A stretch of 64,000 nucleotides of DNA from Stieleria magnilauensis (GTDB lineage: Bacteria; Planctomycetota; Planctomycetia; Pirellulales; Pirellulaceae): assembly GCA_007753675.1 (NCBI GenBank), contig CP036432.1, forward strand, positions 5,802,394 to 5,866,393, in the 5' to 3' direction. The notes below the pieces were generated by a model that did no database searches, was not told the origin of the DNA, and saw only the letters and a list, made by a program, of their open reading frames with translations. Below, piece by piece: positions 35,405-42,340 of this stretch (within the stretch, counting starts at the first letter, position 1; every line of letters begins with the position of its first letter). A program made the translations under genes and the position numbers.

Positions 35405-36039
35405 TGAGCTATCCGGTTCTGGTGCCCTGATCGCGTGCGTTCAAACTCGACCTGCAGGCTCAGCAGTTCCGATCGCAACCGGTCGATCTGCCACTGCAAA
35501 TGTTGCATCGGGTCGGCGGTGATTCCTGGCTGCTCGGCTCGCTCCAGCGCTAGTCGTGCGAGCTGCGCGGCAAGCTCTATTCGCTTCATCTGGTCGTCGC
35601 GAAGATATCCAGATGCTTTGCTTGCCCAAGCAAGCTGTTTCTCCGCGAGAATCGCGTCATTCTTTACCGATTGTAGATGACTTTTGTGCAGGTCGTGATC
35701 CGCATGTTTCCCGACCTGCTCAACCAACTTCGTCGCGTAGGCAACTTGGTTTTCAAGCCGCAGCAGCAATAGCTTCGAATTCAAGTTGGGAATTCGTCGA
35801 TTGGCGGCCAACGCGGTTTGCAGATCGCGTTTGGCCAGCTCCAGATTCTTCTGGAAGTAGCGAGCGTCGATATCGGTGGCCGCGTGTTCGTTGTGCGCTT
35901 GTTCGTTCTGTGAGTTTTCCTGAGATATCGCAGCCGAAACTGCAAAGACAGCAATGACTCCAAAGACCAAGACGGCCAACATCCAGGTCTTCACACGCGT
36001 CGGTTGTGACGGAGTGTGTGATTCGCATTTTCGACACAT
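35401..36039 (-). CDS. Membrane-anchored coiled-coil protein
   Basis: A 212-residue protein from ATG 36039. It has a Cys-containing N-terminus (MCRKCESH), a single membrane helix (WMLAVLVFGVIAVFAVSAAIS), a His-rich segment (NEQAHNEHAATD) and a long amphipathic helical part with many Leu/Gln heptads (LLLLRLENQVAYATKLVEQV). No family is recognised. It ends in an ATGA overlap with glgX and begins 2 bases after the end of the Usp gene, so it is part of the glycogen operon. Confidence 0.6.
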   Translation of the reverse strand: MCRKCESHTPSQPTRVKTWMLAVLVFGVIAVFAVSAAISQENSQNEQAHNEHAATDIDARYFQKNLELAKRDLQTALAANRRIPNLNSKLLLLRLENQVAYATKLVEQVGKHADHDLHKSHLQSVKNDAILAEKQLAWASKASGYLRDDQMKRIELAAQLARLALERAEQPGITADPMQHLQWQIDRLRSELLSLQVEFERTRSGHQNRIAQ

Positions 36040-36040
36040 T

Positions 36041-36421
36041 TTAGAACTCCAATGTAGAATAGGGTGATTGACCAGTGGGGACGGATAGAATCGGGCAAGC
36101 CGCATGGCGAGTGACTTGCTCGGACGTACTTCCTCGAAGCACGTCAAGAAAGCCGTGACGCCCTCCTGTCGTCATGACGATCAAGTCGGTGTTATGTCGT
36201 TCAGCAATTTTGAAAATCTCGGCGCTCGGGTCACCGGACGCCACCACGACCTCCCACGTCCAATCCTCTAAGTTCGGAAACGACAACGAATCAAAAACAG
36301 CATTGTCGTTTCCCACATGAACCAAAGTCGCTTCAACGGATTCGCACTTTAGAATTTGCGTCAGCTCCCAAGCCCAGGATATTGCCGACTGGGCGTCAGG
36401 CTGTTTGGCAACTGGAATCAT
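36041..36421 (-). CDS. Universal stress protein domain, second half (frame-shifted)
   Basis: A 126-residue Usp-like part. It begins abruptly at MIPVAKQPDAQSAISWA, where the frame before it continues in the previous gene's sequence as FEKVMIPV. It ends with the typical Usp block VMTTGGRHGFLDVLRGSTSEQVTRHAACPILSV, with the nucleotide-loop glycines (GxxxxxxxxGS) present. It overlaps the previous Usp gene by 4 bases. The reading frame suggests it was originally the C-terminal domain of one two-domain protein with 36418-36939. Confidence 0.75.
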   Translation of the reverse strand: MIPVAKQPDAQSAISWAWELTQILKCESVEATLVHVGNDNAVFDSLSFPNLEDWTWEVVVASGDPSAEIFKIAERHNTDLIVMTTGGRHGFLDVLRGSTSEQVTRHAACPILSVPTGQSPYSTLEF

Positions 36422-36939
36422 GACTTTTTCAAAGCGACTTCGCCATCTTGCCGCCGCACAAAGCCCGGAATTTCATGCGGAACGAACAGGCAAGCTCGGT
36501 GCGAAATTCGGGCGACGCGTTTCGCGATGTCTTGATGCAACCAGCGATCAAGTCCATCCCGGTGATGCGTCGCCAGCACCACCAGATCCGGTTCGTGCCG
36601 ATCCATGTGGTCCAGGATTGCGTCCACGGGAGCGTTGCCGCCCACGAGATGTTTGTGAACGCCGATCCCCAGACGCCCTACGTCTTCGGGCAATGCCCAA
36701 TCCGGAAGCAATCCCCATTGCGCTAAAGTTTGGCATACTTGGGGGAAGTCTTCCCAATCGACCGATTCAGGATGTCGGTCCACATGAAGAATCTCAAGCA
36801 ATGCGTTGGCGTTGACAGCCAGCTTCAGAGCATGAATGAACGCCGACTCCGCCCCACCCGAAAAATCGGTGGGGTGGAATATCCGTTGAAACGATTCAAC
36901 GCGTGGCAAAACCTCGGTGACGGTTGTTTCCTGACTCAT
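36418..36939 (-). CDS. Universal stress protein domain, first half
   Basis: A 173-residue protein from ATG 36939 (another Met at 36957). It contains a Usp domain: RIFHPTDFSGGAESAFIHAL at the start and LVVLATHHRDGLDRWLHQDIAKRVARISHRACLFVPHEI near the end, where the second nucleotide loop is degenerate. After EIPGFVRRQDGEVALKKS it stops. A -1 frame change at a run of five A (TTGAAAAAGTC) would lead straight into the second Usp domain (36041-36421). Either a mutation split one protein or the two are made by coupled translation. Confidence 0.75.
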   Translation of the reverse strand: MSQETTVTEVLPRVESFQRIFHPTDFSGGAESAFIHALKLAVNANALLEILHVDRHPESVDWEDFPQVCQTLAQWGLLPDWALPEDVGRLGIGVHKHLVGGNAPVDAILDHMDRHEPDLVVLATHHRDGLDRWLHQDIAKRVARISHRACLFVPHEIPGFVRRQDGEVALKKS

Positions 36940-36953
36940 GACTGGCTCCCAAA

Positions 36954-37250
36954 TCATTGCACTTCGCAGACGCGATTCATCGTGCCCATGTCGTTCGGAA
37001 CACACTGCGGGCATTCGCCTTTAGCGTGACAATTCGCTTCACAGACCCAATCGCCATCAACCACAAATTTGAATTCGTATCGGCCAGCCGGAAGGTCCAG
37101 CTTCGCCGTCCATTTTCCGGCGTCGGCTTTAGCCATTGGCGTTGCATCGGCTTTCCAATCATTGAAAGTGCCCGCCAGGAATACTGCTTTGGCATCGGGA
37201 GCGTGGCAGGTAAACTCGGTTTCGCTGCTGTCTCTTTTGGCTTTCGACAT
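36954..37250 (-). CDS. Stand-alone CBM48/AMPK-beta-like glycogen-binding protein
   Basis: A 98-residue protein consisting almost only of an isoamylase-N/CBM48 domain: VFLAGTFNDWKADATPM, then WTAKLDLPAGRYEFKFVVDGDWV. This is the glycogen-binding fold found in AMPK-beta and branching enzymes. Four Cys at the end (CEANCHAKGECPQC) could hold a metal. It lies between glgP and the Usp genes and probably tethers or regulates glycogen enzymes. Confidence 0.85.
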   Translation of the reverse strand: MSKAKRDSSETEFTCHAPDAKAVFLAGTFNDWKADATPMAKADAGKWTAKLDLPAGRYEFKFVVDGDWVCEANCHAKGECPQCVPNDMGTMNRVCEVQ

Positions 37251-37329
37251 CAGTAACTCCTAGAATACTAAGTGAAGGTGATTGATTGCCTTTTAGATGC
37301 ACATCCCTCCGAATTCCTTCATTCGACAT

Positions 37330-39090
37330 TTAGGTTTCATAGTAAGCCTTCACCACGTACTGCTGCACCATCCGCTGCGTGTTGAAATAGGATCCGTTCA
37401 GTGCAATTGCGTGCGACATGATTCGCAGCCATTGGTCGGGCTTTGTGTAGTACAGGGGGACGATCACTTGCTCCAATTTGTCGTATAGGGCATCTGCGTC
37501 CTCCTTGAAGCGGTCGACATTCGCAGGATTCGTTGACGCAGCATTTCCGAACGCCCAGCCAGTGGTGCCTTCGACACAACCTTCAATCCACCATCCATCC
37601 AAAATGCTCAGGCTTGGCACTCCGTTAATCGCAGCTTTCATTCCGCTGGTGCCCGATGCCTCCAGCGGTGGCTGCGGAGTGTTCAGCCAAACGTCGACGC
37701 CGGAAACGATCAGTCGAGCAAGTTCCCAGTCGTAGTTTTCCAAATAGACGAGTTTGACTGCGGGGTGCAGTTGATTCTTCGCTCGCACGATTTGTTGAAT
37801 CAGATGCTTTCCCTCGACATCATGAGGGTGTGCCTTGCCAGCGAAGACGATCTGGATTGGCCCATGCTTCTCGACGATGCGGTGGAGTCGCTCTGGATCG
37901 CTGATCAAAAGGTTCGCTCGCTTATACGCTGTCGCGCGTCTAGCGAATCCAATCGTAAACGTCAGCGGATCGAACAAGTCATCTTGAGTCGCGTTGATCT
38001 CGTCGATCAACCGCAGCTTTGCGGCTCGGTGAGCCTGCCAGACTTCGTTGGGCGGCATCGCCAGCGCGCCGCGCAAACTGGCATTGTCCTCACGCCATCC
38101 TGGGAGAAAACGATCAAACAATTCGGAGAAGGAGGGGGACGCCCACGTCGCAACGTGAACGCCGTTGGTGATGTGGTCGATGGCGTAGTGATGGTTCGTG
38201 TCTTTGGGCACTAGCATGTGACGCGACACTTCCCCGTGCTTCTTTGCCACTCCGTTGACGTAGTGACTCAGGTTCAGGGCCAAGTACGTCATGTTCAGCT
38301 CGCCCGCACAGCAGAACACTTCGTGCATGTCGAATAGATCGGATCGGCCCAGCACTTGTTCGACGAGATCGAAACCAAAACGATCATGACCGGCGGGTAC
38401 GGGGGTGTGTGTTGTGAAGACACACTGCTTCCGAACGGCCTGCACATCTTCCGAATTGAACATCTCGCGACCGAGAGACTTCGCTCGCTCATCAAGTAAC
38501 TCGAGCACGAGAAGTGCGGCATGGCCCTCGTTCATGTGAAATTGAACGAGCGAATCAATGCGAAGTGATCGCAGAATACGAACCCCACCAATTCCCAGCA
38601 CGACTTCCTGGCTCAAACGATGTCGACTATCGCCGCCGTAGAGTTGCTGCGTCAATGCTCGATCAGTGTCAGCGTTTTCATCCAAGTCGGTGTCCAAAAG
38701 CAAAACCGGAAGACGGTACCCTTCGCACCCGACCACGTCATACTGCCAAGCTCGGACATGGACCGTCCGTCCCTCGATTTCTACCTCTGCCCGCTGGGGC
38801 AGTTCCCGACAATGCTCTTCGATATTCCAATCAACCGGTTGTTCGTGCTGCCAGCCTTCGGCGTCAATTGTCTGCGACAAGTAGCCTTGTCGATGCAGCA
38901 ATGTAACCGCAATCATCCGCACGCTCATATCGGCTGCCGCCCGCAACGTGTCGCCAGCAAGAACACCCAATCCGCCACTGTAGGTCGGCATCGCGGGATC
39001 GAGTGCAATCTCCATTGAGAAATAGGCGGCCGTTGGCAACGGTGTGTTCGTTTCGTTACTGGTCATCGGTTTGGTCGCCCGCCACTGCAT
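37330..39090 (-). CDS. glgP: Alpha-glucan (glycogen/maltodextrin) phosphorylase, GT35
   Basis: A 586-residue protein, of the shorter bacterial type. The start at 39090 is the longest; 39066 (MTSNETN) is also possible. The family blocks TAAYFSMEIAL, YSGGLGVLAGDTLRA, HMNEGHAALLVLELL and THTPVPAGHDRF lead to the PLP-lysine segment GTSGMKAAINGVPSLSILDGWW, broken here for length: GTSGMKAAINGV and PSLSILDGWW. It releases glucose-1-phosphate from alpha-1,4-glucans, complementing GlgX in the same gene string. The gene is 3 bases downstream of the BON-protein gene. Confidence 0.93.
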   Translation of the reverse strand: MQWRATKPMTSNETNTPLPTAAYFSMEIALDPAMPTYSGGLGVLAGDTLRAAADMSVRMIAVTLLHRQGYLSQTIDAEGWQHEQPVDWNIEEHCRELPQRAEVEIEGRTVHVRAWQYDVVGCEGYRLPVLLLDTDLDENADTDRALTQQLYGGDSRHRLSQEVVLGIGGVRILRSLRIDSLVQFHMNEGHAALLVLELLDERAKSLGREMFNSEDVQAVRKQCVFTTHTPVPAGHDRFGFDLVEQVLGRSDLFDMHEVFCCAGELNMTYLALNLSHYVNGVAKKHGEVSRHMLVPKDTNHHYAIDHITNGVHVATWASPSFSELFDRFLPGWREDNASLRGALAMPPNEVWQAHRAAKLRLIDEINATQDDLFDPLTFTIGFARRATAYKRANLLISDPERLHRIVEKHGPIQIVFAGKAHPHDVEGKHLIQQIVRAKNQLHPAVKLVYLENYDWELARLIVSGVDVWLNTPQPPLEASGTSGMKAAINGVPSLSILDGWWIEGCVEGTTGWAFGNAASTNPANVDRFKEDADALYDKLEQVIVPLYYTKPDQWLRIMSHAIALNGSYFNTQRMVQQYVVKAYYET

Positions 39091-39093
39091 GAA

Positions 39094-39495
39094 TTACAGA
39101 TTGTCACGTTCAACGTCTTTCACGAGCAGTCGATTCTGTACTCGCTGAACCCCATCGACCGTCCGTGCTAGTTCTTGCGCCATCTGCTTGAAAAAGAAGC
39201 TTGGCACGCTGCCGTCGATGACCAAAACACCATCGTCACATCGGCAAGAAATGTTTCGCAGCGCGGCGTACCCGCTTCTCGCCCATCGGCTCTGCACGCC
39301 CGCGACAACACGACACCCGCAGGGTTGAATGACGGGAAGCACGGTTAGCCTGGGCGACGATCGCTCTTCAGCGTCGTCGAATGGCAGTCCTGCATCCGCG
39401 CCGTCGCATTTTCCCACGCCGGCCGTTCGATCAACTTGTTTCACCGAGCGACCCGTTGGGGATGAGCAGCGCTGCTTTGTAGAAACAACACTCAT
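39094..39495 (-). CDS. BON-domain protein
   Basis: A 133-residue protein. The second half fits a BON domain: ALRNISCRCDDGVLVIDGSV, followed by ELARTVDGVQRVQNRLLV. BON modules bind membranes or phospholipids and occur in stress proteins. The first 60 residues are Cys/Pro/Arg-rich and show no known fold. It probably starts the glycogen operon. A second, much shorter BON protein is at 50294-50500. Confidence 0.75.
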   Translation of the reverse strand: MSVVSTKQRCSSPTGRSVKQVDRTAGVGKCDGADAGLPFDDAEERSSPRLTVLPVIQPCGCRVVAGVQSRWARSGYAALRNISCRCDDGVLVIDGSVPSFFFKQMAQELARTVDGVQRVQNRLLVKDVERDNL

Positions 39496-39608
39496 GCGAA
39501 CCTCCAGGCGATCGAGGGAAGCAAAATTTGCGAGTGACTCAGTAACGACAGCAGATCGCGAGAGTCAAGGCGTTATCGAAAGCGAAAATTCGCCAATGTT
39601 CATCGCCG

Positions 39609-39836
39609 CTACTGATCGTCGCTTTGGATCACCGCCGAGCTACCGCAGCAACTTCGTTTGATCGTGCAGCAGTACGCACGCTTTGCACAGCACGTGTTTC
39701 CGACCAACTCGGTCGATTCGATCGAATTGCCTTGCACCATGGCACCGGGTGCCGAATCGGATGCAGGCACACTCAACGCGGCGGTGCCAAAGAGTCCAAG
39801 AGCCAAAACACCGGCTGCTACTGATTTCAACAACAT
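39609..39836 (-). CDS. Small secreted Cys-rich protein
   Basis: A 75-residue protein from ATG 39836, supported by a GGTGGAAG ribosome-binding site. It has a signal peptide (MLLKSVAAGVLALGLFGTAALSV), and the mature part ends with a tight cluster TCCAKRAYCCTIKRSCCGSS. Three CC pairs in 20 residues suggest metal binding or disulfide bonding. A leader hairpin (GGCGGAA CGT TTCCGCC) lies at 39881-39897. Unlike the LC-x-x-LC-tail family elsewhere in the window, it lacks that ending. Unrecognised family. Confidence 0.65.
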   Translation of the reverse strand: MLLKSVAAGVLALGLFGTAALSVPASDSAPGAMVQGNSIESTELVGNTCCAKRAYCCTIKRSCCGSSAVIQSDDQ

Positions 39837-39880
39837 GACTTCCACCTCTAGTCGTCAGGGATTGGGAACCAAGACGTTTT

Positions 39881-39897
39881 GGCGGAACGTTTCCGCC
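39881..39897 (-). promoter_or_regulatory. Leader hairpin upstream of the Cys-rich gene
   Basis: A perfect 7-bp stem, GGCGGAA and TTCCGCC, with a 3-base loop, about 45 bases before the start codon. It could influence translation or be an operator; no partner is identified. Confidence 0.35.
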
Positions 39898-40083
39898 GTC
39901 GTTCGTCTTTCCTTGGTTTTGATGCCCAGACGGCTTTACTTCTTCACAAAATCTCACAGGATTTTTCGTTCTGCTGGTTCGTCGAAAAAACGGGCATTCG
40001 CGTGAAGGGTCGCGGCGCAACCGCCATCCAAAGGGCTAGCCAAGTCATCTGGCGCATCATCAGATATTTCGCGGAGCAGTCAT

Positions 40084-40905
40084 ATGGATTGCCAACAAGC
40101 CAGCAAACTATTGTCGAACTACTATGACGGTGAACTATCTGGCGAACAGCAAATCAATGTCGATCGTCACATCAAGGGCTGCTCCGACTGTCTTGAGCAC
40201 TTGACCTTTTTTGATGCGGTTTCCGAGGCGATCCGAAAGCTGTCTCTGGCCGCAACGCCTAAAGAATTGCTTTGGGAACGCATCGCAACGGAATTGGACG
40301 AAACGCCTCGATCTTTCGATCAGCGTGCTCTGCCAACCGCGCCGACCGCCGTGGCGAGAGAGCAATCTCGATGGCGGTGGACGATGTTATCCACCGCAGC
40401 CATCACGCTAATTGCGGTCGGTCTATACTGGGTGGCGCTCACCAATCATCAGCATGATGAACCGCTCCAGGCGTATCTGAACCTATTTGAAACAGACCCT
40501 GAGCTCGCTCAGCAGCACCTAGCAGAAACGTATACGGGTCGCTCCATTTTACCCGACCAGGCCGCGCAACTGGTCGGTTACCGTCCACGCAACGTGGACA
40601 CACCGCCCAGTGGTTTCGTATGCGATGAGTTGGTCGTGCTGGACATGCCTTGCTGCAAATGCATCCAAGCCCTTTGGCAGCGCAAAGACCATACGCATCT
40701 GGCGGTCTTCGAGCACAAGTGTAAAGTGAATGATTGGTTTTCTAAAGATCCGAGCATCCAGATCGAGTGTGCCGGAATCATTTGTCGAGTTACGCAGATT
40801 GACGGGCAACTCGCCGCCTCATGGCGAGTAGGCTCCCGCATGATGACTGTTATCGGCGTAAGAGACACCGACGAACTGGCCCGGCTCATCGAAATCCTTT
40901 CGTAA
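40084..40905 (+). CDS. Second membrane anti-sigma-like protein with Cys-rich outer domain
   Basis: A 273-residue protein. The N-terminus is a zf-HC2 module (YYDGELSGEQQINVDRHIKGCSDC). A single membrane helix (TMLSTAAITLIAVGLYWVAL) follows. The outer domain has the core VLDMPCCKCIQALW, further Cys (CKVNDW, IECAGIICRV) and a tail like that of the 23743 protein (DGQLAASWRVG). It shares domain order and the LLKMP/VLDMP-Cys core with that protein. This argues for a paralogous metal-responsive anti-sigma pair. No sigma factor gene is adjacent. Confidence 0.78.
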   Translation: MDCQQASKLLSNYYDGELSGEQQINVDRHIKGCSDCLEHLTFFDAVSEAIRKLSLAATPKELLWERIATELDETPRSFDQRALPTAPTAVAREQSRWRWTMLSTAAITLIAVGLYWVALTNHQHDEPLQAYLNLFETDPELAQQHLAETYTGRSILPDQAAQLVGYRPRNVDTPPSGFVCDELVVLDMPCCKCIQALWQRKDHTHLAVFEHKCKVNDWFSKDPSIQIECAGIICRVTQIDGQLAASWRVGSRMMTVIGVRDTDELARLIEILS

Positions 40906-40908
40906 ATT

Positions 40909-41997
40909 TCATCCGCCGTCAGGATTGGCGAACTTAAGCCACTCGTGTTCGCGCAGAGTCTTACGAGACTTATCATTGAGTCGGACTGCAGTCGTACCCC
41001 CGTCGCCGGCGACCAATTCCAGAGCGTCGATCTCTCCGAGAGCATTCACTTTTTCGCGGACGATTGGAACGGCTATTCTGCAGCCGTTGAACGCATCTTC
41101 GGCCAAGCTGCTTACGTCGACGTAGTCGTATTCACCTTGTTGCAAAGAATTGACTCGGCGCAGCAGCAAAATGTGCCAAAGCTCATCGGCGGCTTCGTAT
41201 CCACTCCGAGTCAAACGGAACACCTCTCGTTTGTACCCGAGATCCTCGGCGAAACCGCATTGCTCAAGTTGCTCCAAGCCACCCTCCCACTTGGCCTCGG
41301 AACGTTCGTCACCAGTATTCGTGAGGCAGATGCCACCCACAGATAACTCGTGGCCAGCTCGCATTCGGGACAGGAGGATTCGACTGCTGTCAGCCACGGA
41401 TGCAACGGCAAGAATGGAACATGCTTCTGGTAAAAGCGTTACGTCGCGGCGGTCTGACTCAGCGGTTATCACCGCAAATTCGTTGCTGTCGAGAATCGCA
41501 TTCATTGTCAGATCGAGTTGCTGTCGGAACAGACGAGCGAATTCCTCTGCTTCCGTGTACTGAAGATACAATCCGTCGGTTTTTACGCTGTCCTTGAACG
41601 AGCGGACTGCTTGGACTTGCTCCAAATCAGCCGCATTGGGAATGGGGCGGTCGCAGAAGAAAAGCAAGACTTTGTCATCGCCTTTTGTCTCGGAGAACTC
41701 ATGGATTTCTTGAACCGTGCCAGACAGGGCTTTCGCGGTTGGCGTTCCGAGACGCGACCATAGGATTGCAACGAGCAGGTCGCAACGCTCCAGCAATTGA
41801 GCGTTAATCAAGTCTTGCGGATGCCCACCCTGCACAGCACGCGAGTGGGTCTCAACCCGAATCGGCTCGACGATTACGGATCGCGGCAGAGAATGGGCGG
41901 CATTCCATTCCTGAATGACTCGGCAAGCCTCTTCCCGTTCAAGATGGACATCGCCGGGGCTGGCTATAAATACACGGACGATGATTCCGTTTTGCAT
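40909..41997 (-). CDS. DUF4062-domain protein with winged-helix-like C-terminus
   Basis: A 362-residue protein from ATG 41997. The N-terminus is a DUF4062 domain: VRVFIASPGDVHLEREEACR, then GHPQDLINAQLLERCDLLVAILWSRLG, a fold related to nucleotide-binding and TIR-like modules. The middle and C-terminus look like an alpha/beta region followed by a helical, winged-helix-like part (EQCGFAEDLGYKREVFRLT). DUF4062 is common at the N-terminus of STAND NTPases and other defence proteins, but no NTPase follows here. Its role is unknown; a defence or signalling effector is an inference. Confidence 0.72.
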   Translation of the reverse strand: MQNGIIVRVFIASPGDVHLEREEACRVIQEWNAAHSLPRSVIVEPIRVETHSRAVQGGHPQDLINAQLLERCDLLVAILWSRLGTPTAKALSGTVQEIHEFSETKGDDKVLLFFCDRPIPNAADLEQVQAVRSFKDSVKTDGLYLQYTEAEEFARLFRQQLDLTMNAILDSNEFAVITAESDRRDVTLLPEACSILAVASVADSSRILLSRMRAGHELSVGGICLTNTGDERSEAKWEGGLEQLEQCGFAEDLGYKREVFRLTRSGYEAADELWHILLLRRVNSLQQGEYDYVDVSSLAEDAFNGCRIAVPIVREKVNALGEIDALELVAGDGGTTAVRLNDKSRKTLREHEWLKFANPDGG

Positions 41998-42340
41998 ATT
42001 CTCGATACTCGCCTTTGAAGAGAGGAAGTTTTTGCATCGTGCAGGAAACTTTGCAGGAATCAAACAAAACGATGATTGTATTGGAGCATTCCGGAAATGG
42101 CAGCCATAGCAAGCAAGAAAACTCGGTTCCGGAAGGTCAGTTTCCAGCATGCCATCGTGCTAAAGTCCCAGCAATCGCAAGTTGGTAACGCTGGCAGCAT
42201 ACGCCACTCAACGCCCTGTCATTGCAGGTTCGCTATGGAGTTCATGTACGATAAATCCGACGGACCGATGACACGCCGCAACTGAGCTTCGAGCGACGGC
42301 GTCAAACAAATCAATGACGAGGTGAGCAGTTATTGCTCGA
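41998..42340. other. Gap without a convincing gene
   Basis: About 340 bases between two minus-strand genes. It includes the presumed promoter of the DUF4062 gene and the end region of the ATPase gene. Short frames are present but none is supported. Confidence 0.3.
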
